Origin: CAXBMB01 sp052078155
GTDB lineage: Bacteria; Pseudomonadota; Alphaproteobacteria; Kiloniellales; DSM-21159
Direction: 5' to 3'
DNA: 64,000 nt
Assembly (NCBI GenBank): GCA_052078155.1
Contig: JBQJBP010000001.1
Coordinates: forward strand, 124,001-188,000
Under the pieces are notes generated by a model. It was not told the origin of the DNA. It did no database searches and worked only from the letters and a program-made list of their open reading frames with translations. The translations under genes were made by a program, and so were the position numbers. Below, piece after piece: positions 18,459 to 27,860 of this stretch (positions are counted from its first letter, which is position 1; each line of letters starts with the position of its first letter).

Positions 18459-19775
18459 GTGACTCGAGCGAAATTGGCGGATTTCTGCGGTGAATTGATG
18501 ACATCCGCGTTCCCTGCAAGGCTCCTTTGTCTGGCGGTCCTTGCCTTTGGCCTGCTGCTCTCGCCTCCGGTTTTTGCCCAATCGGTCTTTGTCGTCACCG
18601 GCGTGGAGGTGGATGAGCAGGCCGAGTCCGTTTCCCAGGCCCAGAAAAAAGCACTTGTGGCGGGCCGCAGAGCTGCGCTGGAGCGCCTCTGGCTGCGGCT
18701 GGTTCCCGCCTGGGCGCAGCAGGACATTCCGCCGCAAAGTGATGAGCAGATCAGCGAACTGGTTCAGTCTGTCGGGGTTGGTCGGGAGCAAACCTCTGAT
18801 GTCCGGTATCTCGCAGAGCTTGCCGTTGAGTTCAAACCTGATCCGGTCAAGGAGTTCCTGCGCAGCAGCCGTGTGCCCTTTGCGGTTACCCGATCCAAGC
18901 CAGTTGTGATCTTGCCGCTGTTTGGGGAAGGGGAAAACGCCCGTTTGTGGGAAGAACCCAACGATTGGCGCGCCGCCTGGTCGCGCCGGCCTGCCAGCGA
19001 TGGTCTGGTTGAAATCGTCAGCCCGCTGGGAGACCTCTCGGATGTGGTTGTGATCTCCAGTCAGCAGGCCCGTGAGGCCGATCTTGATGCCTTGTCTTCA
19101 CTGGTTCGCCGCTATGACGCAGACCGGGCTTACATCTCCCGTGTCAGTGTGCAGGAAGTCGCCCCGCAGGATGCAGCGGCAGCCGAGCCTCAAGCCAGCA
19201 GCGAGTCGGATGCGGCGGCCTCGACCCAGGAGGTGACGCAACAGGCCGCGGAAGAGGCAACTACTACTGCTGATCAGATGGTGTCTGAAGAGGCCGGGGG
19301 ACCCCAGTATGCGGTGACAGCGGTTACCAGCAGTTATCTGGGAAATGCCACGGAAGGCTTGCGACTTGACTCTTTCCGCTCCGAACCCGGGGAGAGCCTG
19401 GAAAGCCTTCTGGACCGGGCCGTCGACAAGATCGCCTCTGACATTGAGGCCGAATGGAAAGATAACAATCTGCTCGATTACGATCAGCAGAACCTGATGC
19501 TGGCCCGGGTCAAGCTTTCCAAGCTGTCAGACTGGATCGTCCTGCGCCGCAAGATTGAGAGCATTGCGTCAGTGGTGCAGAGCCAGCCGCGCCGTTTGAG
19601 CCGGGATGAAGCCATCCTGCAGATTGATTATGTGGGCGACAGCGAGCAGTTTGCCCGCAGTCTGGCGCAAAGCGATCTGGCCCTGGGAGACCCTTTGGCT
19701 GACGAGGAACTGCAGGCTTTCGTTCATGAACTGCGCCTGTCCGCTGATGCCATCGAGCTGCCCACCTCACAGTAA
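18459..19775 (+). CDS. DUF2066 domain protein, exported
   Basis: Family of unknown function, often found between purM and perM/hdaA in alphaproteobacteria, as here. The product is 438 aa from a GTG with GGGAG about nine bases ahead; ATG 18498 is an alternative. A signal peptide (ARLLCLAVLAFGLLLSPPVF, then AQS) implies periplasmic export. The first 130 mature residues (FVVTGVEVDEQAESVSQAQK, then KKALVAGRRAALERLWLRLV) form the DUF2066 core, with many short arginine-rich helices. Residues about 235-280 are an Ala/Glu/Gln/Ser-rich linker, and the rest carries another alpha/beta region. Expression is probably from the divergent purM region. Confidence 0.82.
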   Translation: MTRAKLADFCGELMTSAFPARLLCLAVLAFGLLLSPPVFAQSVFVVTGVEVDEQAESVSQAQKKALVAGRRAALERLWLRLVPAWAQQDIPPQSDEQISELVQSVGVGREQTSDVRYLAELAVEFKPDPVKEFLRSSRVPFAVTRSKPVVILPLFGEGENARLWEEPNDWRAAWSRRPASDGLVEIVSPLGDLSDVVVISSQQAREADLDALSSLVRRYDADRAYISRVSVQEVAPQDAAAAEPQASSESDAAASTQEVTQQAAEEATTTADQMVSEEAGGPQYAVTAVTSSYLGNATEGLRLDSFRSEPGESLESLLDRAVDKIASDIEAEWKDNNLLDYDQQNLMLARVKLSKLSDWIVLRRKIESIASVVQSQPRRLSRDEAILQIDYVGDSEQFARSLAQSDLALGDPLADEELQAFVHELRLSADAIELPTSQ

Positions 19776-19803
19776 CTCAGTCGGTTGAATTGGATCTTCG
19801 GGT

Positions 19804-19855
19804 GGTTTGTTTCAAACGCCGGTGATCAGGTGAAAGAGGGCCGGTCAAACAAACC
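19804..19855. repeat. Inverted repeat upstream of perM
   Basis: GGTTTGTTT at 19804-19812 and AAACAAACC at 19847-19855 form perfect nine-base arms around a 34-base loop. It has no T run, so it is not an obvious terminator. It lies between DUF2066 and perM and could be an mRNA hairpin. Confidence 0.5.
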
Positions 19856-19936
19856 GGACCGCATCATTTGGTTGCCTGGCTGGATTGATTGTCTTTTCTT
19901 GTTATTGAAGCCCGTCCACGGGGAAGGATTTAGAGA

Positions 19937-21103
19937 ATGGCACCGGAAAAGCAGCTGAGATTCTGGCTGATCGGGTTGGTCGTGTTCCTGGCAGGACTTT
20001 ACCTGCTCAAAGACATTCTTCTGCCCTTTGTTGCCGGGATGGCTGTGGCCTATTTCATGGACCCCCTCTGTGATCGGCTGGAGAAGATGGGGCTCTCCCG
20101 CACCTGGTCCACCATCGTTGTCACAGCTCTGTTTTTTCTGGCCATCGTTCTGCTGTCGGCCTTGCTGGTTCCCGCCCTGATCCATCAGATCGTGAAACTG
20201 ATCGAAATTCTGCCGCAGCTGGGGGACGCCCTGCATCGGCAGCTCAGCAGTTTCCTGGCCGTGGCGGAAACCAAACTGGACGTGGATATCTATGAAAAGC
20301 TGCGCAGCAGTCTGGCTGCCAATCTGGGGTCTTTGGTCGATGTTGCCGCCGCCACGCTGGGCAACCTGTTGCAGGGCGGCATGGTGGTGGTCAATCTCGT
20401 CTCATTGATGGTGCTGACACCGGTGGTCTCTTTCCTGTTGCTGCGGGACTGGGATCGCTTTGTCGAGCGTTTCGATCAGTTGCTGCCCCGTGATCAGGCG
20501 CCTGTGATCCGGGAACTGGCCAAAGAAAGCGATGAGATCCTGGCGGCCTATGTGCGCGGTGTCGGGATGGTTTGCCTGGTGCTGGGCGGTTTCTATGCAG
20601 CTGCCTTGTCTCTGGTTGGCCTCAATTCCGGTATGCTGATTGGCCTCATCGCCGGGCTCTTGTCTTTTGTGCCGTTTGTCGGCGCCATTGGCGGCGGGGC
20701 GCTGGCCATCGGCATGGCGCTCTTCCAGTTTGACTCCGTGACACCCATCGCGCTGGTGGCCGGGATCTTTGTGATCGGGCAGGTGGCTGAAGGGAATTTC
20801 CTGACGCCCAAACTGGTGGGCGACAAAGTCGGCCTGCATCCCGTGCTGGTGATCTTTGCTCTGCTGGCCGGGGGCAGTCTCTTTGGCTTTACCGGCATGC
20901 TGCTGGCCATGCCGATCTTTGCGGTGATTGGGGTGCTTGTGCGCTTTTCTTTGTCGCGCTATCTCGGCAGCCCGCTTTATCAGGGCCGGATCGCCCTGGC
21001 GCAGGGACCAGAGGACAAGGCGGCAGAGCTGTCTGCTGGAGATGCAGGGACAAACGGGTCAGACGCAAAGCAAGACGCGCCCGCAGAAGACGACAGAAAC
21101 TAG
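19937..21103 (+). CDS. AI-2E family transporter / PerM-like permease
   Basis: Inner-membrane protein of 388 aa, family TqsA/YdiK/PerM (formerly UPF0118). Two N-terminal helices (FWLIGLVVFLAGLYLLKDIL and the following FVAGMAVAYFMDPL) are followed by a soluble stretch (about 90-150). Further helices contain VVSFLLLRDWDR, typical of the family. The conserved part GMLIGLIAGLLSFVPFVGAI and EGNFLTPKLVGDKVGLHPV comes later. The C-terminus from about 350 is hydrophilic. Members export autoinducer-2, sodium or unknown compounds; no substrate can be assigned. hdaA follows nine bases later, so they share a transcript. Confidence 0.9.
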   Translation: MAPEKQLRFWLIGLVVFLAGLYLLKDILLPFVAGMAVAYFMDPLCDRLEKMGLSRTWSTIVVTALFFLAIVLLSALLVPALIHQIVKLIEILPQLGDALHRQLSSFLAVAETKLDVDIYEKLRSSLAANLGSLVDVAAATLGNLLQGGMVVVNLVSLMVLTPVVSFLLLRDWDRFVERFDQLLPRDQAPVIRELAKESDEILAAYVRGVGMVCLVLGGFYAAALSLVGLNSGMLIGLIAGLLSFVPFVGAIGGGALAIGMALFQFDSVTPIALVAGIFVIGQVAEGNFLTPKLVGDKVGLHPVLVIFALLAGGSLFGFTGMLLAMPIFAVIGVLVRFSLSRYLGSPLYQGRIALAQGPEDKAAELSAGDAGTNGSDAKQDAPAEDDRN

Positions 21104-21112
21104 GACAGTCTG

Positions 21113-21841
21113 GTGAGCAACGGCGAGCAGGAAACAACGGACAGCGGACGTCCACTATCAGACCAGCCCCAACAACTGGCGCTGCAGCTGGAACAGCGCC
21201 CGGCTCTGGGGCGGGAGGACTTTCTGGTGGCCTCCAGCAACGCCGCGGCGGTGGCCTGGATCGATCGCTGGCCCAACTGGCTGGCCCCGGCGGCTGTGAT
21301 TGTTGGTCCGCCCGGCAGTGGTAAAAGTCATCTGGCCCAGGTCTGGCGGGTGCAATCCCAGGCGCAGGCCCCCAGCCACGAAGAGCTGTTGAGTGTTCCG
21401 GCCAGGGATTTTATGGGGCAGGCCAATTGCTGCCTTGTGGATGACGCGGATCGCCTGGCCGGACAGCCAGAAGCCGAACAGGCCCTTTTCCACCTCTACA
21501 ATCTGCTGCGGGAACGTCAGGGCCAGTTGCTGCTGACCGGACAGACGGCCCCCAATCACTGGCCGTTGCAGCTGCCGGACCTGCGATCCCGCTTGGCGAC
21601 CTTGGTGCCTGTGGTGCTGGGGCTGCCCGATGACGCCTTGATGCAGGCTTTGCTGGTTAAACTCTTCTCTGATCGCCAGCTGGCCCCGGGGCGCGGCGTT
21701 GTGGAGTACCTGGTGCCGCGCATGGAACGCAGCTACCTGGCCGCGCAAAGACTGGTTGAAGCCATTGATCAACGCTCTCTGGCAGAAAAGCGGGAAGTCA
21801 AACTGCCGCTTGTCCGCGATGTGCTGGACGACCAATCCTGA
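21113..21841 (+). CDS. hdaA: Replication regulator HdaA (Hda/DnaA-like ATPase)
   Basis: A short AAA+ protein homologous to the central domain of DnaA. With the sliding clamp it stimulates hydrolysis of DnaA-ATP and prevents over-initiation. The 242 aa product starts at GTG 21113. Residues QQLALQLEQRPALGREDFLV near the N-terminus contain the DnaA-like strand and a QLALxL-type clamp-binding motif. Walker A is GPPGSGKSHL and Walker B CCLVDDADRL. It lacks the DNA-binding domain IV. It follows perM by nine bases, the order usual in Rhodospirillales. Confidence 0.9.
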   Translation: MSNGEQETTDSGRPLSDQPQQLALQLEQRPALGREDFLVASSNAAAVAWIDRWPNWLAPAAVIVGPPGSGKSHLAQVWRVQSQAQAPSHEELLSVPARDFMGQANCCLVDDADRLAGQPEAEQALFHLYNLLRERQGQLLLTGQTAPNHWPLQLPDLRSRLATLVPVVLGLPDDALMQALLVKLFSDRQLAPGRGVVEYLVPRMERSYLAAQRLVEAIDQRSLAEKREVKLPLVRDVLDDQS

Positions 21842-21859
21842 TCCCAGTCTGTAAAACCT

Positions 21860-21884
21860 GATCCCTGTCCGACGGAAAGGGATC
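21860..21884. repeat. Hairpin after hdaA
   Basis: GATCCCT at 21860-21866 pairs with AGGGATC at 21878-21884. There is no strong T run, so terminator activity is uncertain. Confidence 0.4.
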
Positions 21885-22006
21885 TGTGATCTGAAGCGAC
21901 TGGTCTGCGTCCATGGGCGGCGATACGTTCCCGTCTGGAACAGATTGCACAGGCTGCTGGAAAAGCCGGACAGTCACGCCAGCTAACCTCTTCAGGAGAT
22001 AAAAAG

Positions 22007-22786
22007 ATGGATTGCGGAATTGCAGGGAAAACAGCTTTGGTTTGCGCCGCCAGCAAGGGCCTGGGCAAAGCCTGTGCCGAATCACTGGCAGCTGAAGGGG
22101 TGAACCTGACCATTCTGGCCCGCACCGCCGGGCCTCTGGAAGAAACGGCAGAGGCCATTCGCAAGACCTATGGTGTAGAGGTCAAAACCGTGGCCTGTGA
22201 CATCACCACGCCTGAAGGTCAGGCCGAAGCGCTGGCCCTTTGCCCCAGTCCGGACATTCTGGTCAACAATGCAGGCGGCCCGCCCACCGGGGATTTCCGG
22301 GACTGGGACCGTGGCACCTGGACCAAAGCGCTGGAGTCCAACATGATCACTCCCATCGAGCTGATCAAAGCGACGGTCGATGGCATGATTGAGCGTCGGT
22401 GGGGGCGGATCGTCAACATCACCTCCGCAGCTGTGAAGTCCCCCATCGATGTGCTGGGGCTTTCAAACGGCGCGCGGGCTGGTCTGACCGGTTTTGTGGC
22501 GGGACTGTCCCGCAAAACCGTGCGTCACAATGTGACCATCAACAACATTCTGCCCGGGCCTTTTGAAACGGACCGCCTGTTCAGCAATCTGGAGGAAGCC
22601 GCACAAGCCAGCGGAAAGCCCCTGGATGACGTGATGGCCAGCCGCCGTGCCGCCAATCCTGCCGGGCGTTTCGGCCATCCCGACGAGTTCGGTCAGGCCT
22701 GCGCCTTCCTTTGCAGCGACAAGGCCGGTTTTATCACCGGACAGAATCTGCTGCTGGATGGTGGGGCTTTCTCCGGCACCATGTAA
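22007..22786 (+). CDS. SDR-family protein with atypical active site
   Basis: Short-chain dehydrogenase/reductase of 259 aa, starting MDCGIAGKTALVCAASKGLG; TTCAGGAGA lies upstream. The Rossmann glycine motif is ASKGLGKAC (about 15-23) and NNAGG is at about 87-91. The C-terminal GRFGHPDEFGQACAFLCSDK and GQNLLLDGG are FabG-like. The usual catalytic YxxxK is absent: the position after the catalytic Ser region (ITSAAVKSPIDVLGLSNGAR) reads SNGAR. The same replacement occurs in a known SDR subgroup annotated as 3-oxoacyl-ACP-reductase-like, so activity and substrate are open. It stands alone between hdaA and the convergent phosphatase. Confidence 0.85.
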   Translation: MDCGIAGKTALVCAASKGLGKACAESLAAEGVNLTILARTAGPLEETAEAIRKTYGVEVKTVACDITTPEGQAEALALCPSPDILVNNAGGPPTGDFRDWDRGTWTKALESNMITPIELIKATVDGMIERRWGRIVNITSAAVKSPIDVLGLSNGARAGLTGFVAGLSRKTVRHNVTINNILPGPFETDRLFSNLEEAAQASGKPLDDVMASRRAANPAGRFGHPDEFGQACAFLCSDKAGFITGQNLLLDGGAFSGTM

Positions 22787-22823
22787 GGTCGCGGGCTTTA
22801 TCAGAGAGCTTTTCCCGGTGCCG

Positions 22824-23381
22824 TCATTCCGGGGACATCAGGGCGCGGGCGCTGCTCAGATCTGTCAGGACAGCCCTGCCAGGCTGCAGCGCCGCCCAGC
22901 TCTCTCCTGTCCAGTCCAACTGCGCCAGCGTCGCAGTGGGATACTTCTCCCGCAGATGGCGCAGGGCTTTGGGGTCGGAACTGTCCGGGTTGGCCAGATC
23001 CGCTACCAGCATTTCCATCCCCGGATTGTGTCCGATCAGCAGCACGCGCTGGCAGCTGTCCGGCGCCTGCCGGATCCGGGCCAGAAGTGCCCGGTTGCTG
23101 GCCAGATAGAGGTCGCGGCTGACCTGAACTTCACAGGTTTTGGGAAAGGCCGCAGCCACCCGTGCCCAGGTTTCCTGGGTTCGCTCTGCTGAGGAGCAGA
23201 GCACCAGATCCGGCAGCAGGTTCTGGCTGACCATCCACTCCCCCATGAAAGTGGCAGCTGCCCGTCCCCGGCCGTTGAGGGGCCTGTCGTGATCTGACAG
23301 GGCCGGCTCATTCCAGGATGATTTGGCATGTCGCAGGCATAAAATCTGGCGGCTGTCCTGCTGGTGAGGCTGTGGCGACAA
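22824..23381 (-). CDS. SixA-like histidine phosphatase
   Basis: Histidine-phosphatase-superfamily protein of about 185 aa. The catalytic RH motif is in CLRHAKSSWNEP near the N-terminus and a second catalytic His in LLIGHNPGMEML. The form RHAKSSW and PLNGRGR matches SixA-type phosphohistidine phosphatases, which in E. coli act on phosphorelay or PTS proteins. The target here is unknown. I place the start at TTG 23381, which has AGGAGA five bases ahead; a TTG at 23441 would add 20 residues unlike the family. It is divergent from ppk, so a phosphate-related role is possible but unproven. Confidence 0.83.
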   Translation of the reverse strand: MSPQPHQQDSRQILCLRHAKSSWNEPALSDHDRPLNGRGRAAATFMGEWMVSQNLLPDLVLCSSAERTQETWARVAAAFPKTCEVQVSRDLYLASNRALLARIRQAPDSCQRVLLIGHNPGMEMLVADLANPDSSDPKALRHLREKYPTATLAQLDWTGESWAALQPGRAVLTDLSSARALMSPE

Positions 23382-23581
23382 AACTCTCTCCTGAAGCTTG
23401 AGGCGATGCTGGGCGGGTGGGGCAAAACGCGCCCTTCGCAAACGCTGTCAGAGTGACTATGTAAGTAGAAGAAATGTTACCTGTCTGATCGGATCCTGAA
23501 CCGACGGGTTTCCTCACACTGTTCGCTGGACCGTAACAGCTTTGCCTGCATTGCGGCCTCTCACAACGAGCATAGGACCTT

Positions 23582-23623
23582 CTCATGACAGGAACTTTGC
23601 ATCGCTGTAAAGTTGTTCATGAG
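23582..23623. repeat. Imperfect hairpin in the ppk upstream region
   Basis: CTCATGA (23582-23588) pairs with TCATGAG (23617-23623), and inside it AACTTT (23593-23598) pairs with AAAGTT (23609-23614). The 42-base structure sits between the divergent phosphatase and ppk genes. It may be an operator or an RNA hairpin. Confidence 0.45.
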
Positions 23624-23667
23624 CAGCGGGCCTGCAAAGGGTGCAGGTCGGTGGAAAGAGGGGCGTT

Positions 23668-23697
23668 TTGTCACCAAAGCGTCACGGGAACTGTATA
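23668..23697 (+). promoter_or_regulatory. Candidate Pho box upstream of ppk
   Basis: TGTCAC at 23669-23674 and CGTCAC at 23680-23685 are spaced exactly 11 bases, as in PhoB boxes. A weaker third unit (CTGTAT, 23691) follows at the same spacing. It lies about 110 bases before ppk, a gene often under PhoB control. This is a motif match only. Confidence 0.35.
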
Positions 23698-23798
23698 GGA
23701 TCCGCCAGCTTTGGCCTCGTCAGCAGAATTCCGGACAACAGGCGTTCTGATGTGGGGCGACTATAGGTGCGGCTGCGCAGAAACGGGAGAGCAAGTCA

Positions 23799-26024
23799 GT
23801 GGAAAGCCTTCAAGAGTCACAACCCTCGACCGCCCTGGCGGGGAGCGGCGAACAGGCGGAAATTGCTGAGGCTCCTTTGTCTCTGGAAGCGGCTGCGGCA
23901 GAAGAGCTGCCGACACTGGAGACGAAAAACCGCTTTATCAATCGCGAACTCTCCTGGCTGGCGTTCAACAACCGGGTATTGGAAGAAGCCACCAACAAGA
24001 ATCACCCTTTGCTGGAGCGTCTGAGATTTCTCTCCATTTCAGCCAGCAACCTGGATGAATTCTACATGGTGCGCGTGGCCGGTCTGATCGGCATGATCCA
24101 GGCGGATTTCCGCACACCCAGCCAGGAAGGCTGGACCGCCAGCCAGCAGATGGAAGCCATTCGGGAAAAGGCGGGTCGTCTGATGCACGACCAGCAGACC
24201 TGCTGGAAGAATCTGCGCGAAGAACTCGACCAGGCCAGCATCAAGCTGTTGGAAATTGAGGAGCTGTCAGAACGGGACCGGAAGTGGCTGCACGACTACT
24301 TCATGGAAGAGATTTTCCCCATTCTGACGCCGATTGCCATCGATCCGGCCCATCCTTTCCCCTTCATGCCCAACCTGGGCTTTGGTGTGGCGCTGGATCT
24401 GCAGCGCGACGACCAGGGCGCCCCGCTGACCGGACTGGTAACCTCGCCCTTCATGGTCAATCGCTTTGTCCGCCTGCCGGGCAAACGCATCCGCTTTATG
24501 GCCATTGAGAAGCTCATTGAAATGCATCTCAATGTGTTGTTCCCGGGCATGATCGTTAATGAAACGGGGTACTTCCGGATTATCCGGGACAGCGATGTGG
24601 AGATTGAGGAAGAAGCCGAAGATCTGGTGCGCGAGTTTGAGACGGCCTTGAAGCGCCGCCGCCGCGGGTCTGTGATCCGCCTGTCGGTGGATAAAGACAT
24701 GCCGGAGCATCTGAAAGATCACATTGTCCGGGAACTGGGGGTCGGCGAACAGGACGTTATCGTGCTGGAAGGCCTGCTGGGCCTGGCCGATACCAAAGAG
24801 CTGATCGTCAATGATCGGCCGGAGATGCTGTTCAAACCCTATCAGCCGCGCTTCCCAGAGCGCATTCGGGACTATGACGGTGATTGCTTTACGGCAATTG
24901 CCGCTAAGGACATTGTTGTTCACCACCCCTATGAATCGTTTGATGTGGTGGTGCAGTTCCTGCGCCAGGCCGCAGCCGACCCCAAGGTGGTGGCCATCAA
25001 ACAGACCCTTTACAGAACATCAGACAACTCCCCAATTGTCCGGGCCTTGATCGAAGCGGCGGAAGCGGGCAAGACCGTTACCGCGCTGGTGGAACTCAAA
25101 GCCCGCTTTGACGAAGCGCGCAACATTCGCTGGGCCCGCAATCTGGAACGGGCAGGGGTTCAGGTGGTCTATGGCTTCATTGACCTGAAAACCCACGCAA
25201 AGGTCTCCATGGTGGTGCGCCGGGAAGGGTCAAAGCTGAAGTCTTTTGTCCACTACGGCACCGGGAACTATCACCCGACCAACGCCAAGATCTACACGGA
25301 CCTCAGTTTCTTCACCACCGACCCGGCTCTCTGTCGGGACACCACCCGGGTCTTCAACTACATGACCGGTTCAGCCGACCCCGGTGAGCTGGAGAAGATG
25401 GTTATTGCCCCCAGTTCCCTGCGCAGCACGCTGGTCTCGCTGATCGACAGGGAGATTGAGCACGCGCAGGCCGGGCGTCCGGCGGCCATCTGGGCCAAAA
25501 TGAATTCTCTGGTGGATGGGGATGTTATCGATGCGCTCTATCGTGCGTCCCTGGCTGGTGTGCAGATCGATCTGGTGGTGCGGGGCATCTGTTGCCTGCG
25601 GGCCGGTGTGCCCGGTCTTTCTGAAAACATCCGTGTGAAATCCATAGTCGGACGCTTCCTGGAGCACAGCCGCATCGTCTGTTTCGGGGATGGCCATGCA
25701 CTGCCGTCTCCCAAAGCCAAGGTTTTCCTGTCCTCCGCAGACTGGATGCCCCGAAATCTGGACCGCCGGGTAGAGTCTCTGGTGCCCATTGAAAACCCCA
25801 CCGTGCATGAGCAGGTGCTGGAGCAGGTCATGGGCAACAACATCCGCGACGAAACCCAATCCTGGGAGATGCTGCCCAATGGGGAGTATCAGCGGGTTGA
25901 CTGCGGCCCCAAAGGTTTCAGCGCCCAGGAGTTCTTCCTGACAAACCCGAGCCTGTCGGGACGAGGCAAAGCCGGTCGCCTGAAACCCAAGCGCAAAAGC
26001 AGGAAAGCTGCTTCGGACAAATGA
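23799..26024 (+). CDS. ppk: Polyphosphate kinase 1
   Basis: Makes long-chain polyphosphate from ATP at the membrane. The 741 aa product starts at GTG 23799, with GGGAGAG about nine bases ahead. After about 45 variable residues the PPK N domain begins RFINRELSWLAFNNRVLEEA, then LERLRFLSISASNLDEFYMV. The two catalytic-domain histidine motifs are present: DLKTHAKVSMVV and FVHYGTGNYHP. SSADWMPRNLDRRVE closes the phospholipase-D-like domain. The C-terminus is basic (GRLKPKRKSRK). ppx follows after about 180 bases, the classical ppk-ppx pair. Phosphate control is possible from the upstream motif. Confidence 0.96.
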   Translation: MESLQESQPSTALAGSGEQAEIAEAPLSLEAAAAEELPTLETKNRFINRELSWLAFNNRVLEEATNKNHPLLERLRFLSISASNLDEFYMVRVAGLIGMIQADFRTPSQEGWTASQQMEAIREKAGRLMHDQQTCWKNLREELDQASIKLLEIEELSERDRKWLHDYFMEEIFPILTPIAIDPAHPFPFMPNLGFGVALDLQRDDQGAPLTGLVTSPFMVNRFVRLPGKRIRFMAIEKLIEMHLNVLFPGMIVNETGYFRIIRDSDVEIEEEAEDLVREFETALKRRRRGSVIRLSVDKDMPEHLKDHIVRELGVGEQDVIVLEGLLGLADTKELIVNDRPEMLFKPYQPRFPERIRDYDGDCFTAIAAKDIVVHHPYESFDVVVQFLRQAAADPKVVAIKQTLYRTSDNSPIVRALIEAAEAGKTVTALVELKARFDEARNIRWARNLERAGVQVVYGFIDLKTHAKVSMVVRREGSKLKSFVHYGTGNYHPTNAKIYTDLSFFTTDPALCRDTTRVFNYMTGSADPGELEKMVIAPSSLRSTLVSLIDREIEHAQAGRPAAIWAKMNSLVDGDVIDALYRASLAGVQIDLVVRGICCLRAGVPGLSENIRVKSIVGRFLEHSRIVCFGDGHALPSPKAKVFLSSADWMPRNLDRRVESLVPIENPTVHEQVLEQVMGNNIRDETQSWEMLPNGEYQRVDCGPKGFSAQEFFLTNPSLSGRGKAGRLKPKRKSRKAASDK

Positions 26025-26205
26025 AAAGTAAACCGGTTCACTTAATGTTAATGGGCGAGCCGGTCTATTGAGCCTATAAAGACCTGGGACTTGGTGGTTG
26101 ATACCTGAGAGCGCCTGTCTCCTTCGTGGAGCGGCCCTGTCAGGTGCATAGTAATGTGTTGTCTGGTTTAGATCTCAGACAGATAAGAAACGGAAATTCA
26201 ATCCG

Positions 26206-27774
26206 ATGGAAAAAGCGGCGTCGTCTTCCCTCAATCTTTCTATCGGATCTCGTCGAAAGTCGAACAAAGACGCGCCCCTGTCTCCCACCCGCCAGCGTAA
26301 GAAAAGCAAGCTCAAACGGGTTGCCGTTGTGGACATCGGTTCAAACTCTGTCCGTTTGGTGGTGTTTGACGAACTCAAGCGTGTCCCCTTGCCGCTGTTC
26401 AATGAGAAGGTGCTTTGTGGCCTGGGCCGGGGCGTCGAAGAAAGCGGTGAGCTGAACGAAGGCGGTGTGGTGCTGGCACTGGAAACACTGCGGCGCTTTG
26501 CCGGCCTGACCGCGGCTATGGAGGTCTCCCGCCTTGATCTCTATGCCACTGCAGCGGCCCGCGATGCCCGAAACGGCAGCGCTTTTATCGCCGAGGTCAA
26601 AAAGATCTTCGGCAAGTCGGTCAAGGTTCTGACTGGCCGGGAGGAAGCCCGCTTTGCCGCCCTGGGCGTGTTGTCCGCCAATCCCCGTGCCGATGGTATC
26701 GCCGGAGATCTGGGGGGCGGCAGTCTGGAACTGGTGGAACTGGTACGCGGAGAGATAGGGGAGGGGGCGACCTTTCCTCTCGGTCCGCTGCGCATGCAGG
26801 CCGCCTGGGCACAGGGGCCAGACGAAGCCCGGCGGGTCATCAACGAGCATCTGGACCGTCTGGCCTGGCTGGAAGATCTGGAAGGACAGACCTTCTTTCC
26901 GGTGGGCGGAGCCTGGCGCTCCCTTGCCAAGCTGAAGATGGATGACAGCAACTACGCCCTGCATATGGTTCAGGGATTTTCCATCGATGGGCCGGACGCG
27001 CTGGAACTGGTTCGGCGGGCCAGTCAGATGAGCGTGGAAGAGCTGCAGAGCTATGGCTCGCTTTTTCACCGCCGCCTGGAAACCCTGGGCTATGCGGCCC
27101 TGCTGATGGAACAGCTTTTGCTGCGCATCAAACCCAGCAAGCTGGTTTTCACGTCCTTTGGCTTGCGTGAAGGGGCCTTGTTCGATCGCCTCTCAGAAGA
27201 AGCGCAGAAAGAAGACCCTCTTGCTGCAGCGGTGGCTGACTGGGCCGCCCACGATGGCCGGTTCGGGGACCTGGGTCTGGCCATTGCTGATTGGTGTGCG
27301 CCCCTGTTTCCCAACGAAACCAAAACTGAGCAGCAGCTGCGACTGGCGGTCTGCCGCCTGTCCGATGTGGGCTGGCGCTACCATTCAGATTACCGCGCAG
27401 AGCAGATGCTGTTGCGGGTTTTGCGTGCGCAGGAACTTTGTGTGGTGCACGAACAGCGGGCCTTTATCGCCCTGACCCTCTTTGTGAGGTATGGCGGCTC
27501 CGTGCGCTCCGGCAAAGCCACAACAGCCTGTCGTCTGCTGACCCAGGCGGAAATCAAGCGGGCAGAGGTCCTGGGCAAAGCTCTGAGGGTGGTCTATGTG
27601 CTGTCAGGCGGGGCGGTGGATATGCTGGACCATACGGCCCTGCGCTTTGCCCGTGATGAGGTGACTCTGGCGTTGCCGCAGGATGTTCAGGTGCCCAATG
27701 GCCGCGTGCTGGAAAAGCGGCTGGCCAGTCTGGCCAATGCATTGGGCGCGGAAACCTCCAAAGTCCTGACCTGA
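26206..27774 (+). CDS. ppx: Exopolyphosphatase (Ppx/GppA family)
   Basis: Releases phosphate from polyphosphate ends; some members hydrolyse pppGpp. The 522 aa product has a basic 35-residue N-terminus, then the actin-like ATPase fold: VAVVDIGSNSVRLVVFDE (phosphate loop 1) and IAGDLGGGSLELVEL (loop 2), both canonical. The catalytic glutamate region is GREEARFAALGVL. The C-terminal HD-like helical domain is present, giving the long alphaproteobacterial form. It lies downstream of ppk on the same strand, so it can balance polyphosphate made by the kinase. Confidence 0.95.
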   Translation: MEKAASSSLNLSIGSRRKSNKDAPLSPTRQRKKSKLKRVAVVDIGSNSVRLVVFDELKRVPLPLFNEKVLCGLGRGVEESGELNEGGVVLALETLRRFAGLTAAMEVSRLDLYATAAARDARNGSAFIAEVKKIFGKSVKVLTGREEARFAALGVLSANPRADGIAGDLGGGSLELVELVRGEIGEGATFPLGPLRMQAAWAQGPDEARRVINEHLDRLAWLEDLEGQTFFPVGGAWRSLAKLKMDDSNYALHMVQGFSIDGPDALELVRRASQMSVEELQSYGSLFHRRLETLGYAALLMEQLLLRIKPSKLVFTSFGLREGALFDRLSEEAQKEDPLAAAVADWAAHDGRFGDLGLAIADWCAPLFPNETKTEQQLRLAVCRLSDVGWRYHSDYRAEQMLLRVLRAQELCVVHEQRAFIALTLFVRYGGSVRSGKATTACRLLTQAEIKRAEVLGKALRVVYVLSGGAVDMLDHTALRFARDEVTLALPQDVQVPNGRVLEKRLASLANALGAETSKVLT

Positions 27775-27860
27775 GATCCCTCGTGCCCTCAGGCCCATTT
27801 TGTCCAGATTTCTCTCCTGGCCTGAGGCCTCTTCTGAATGGAGAGCTCTGCCGTTAGGCA

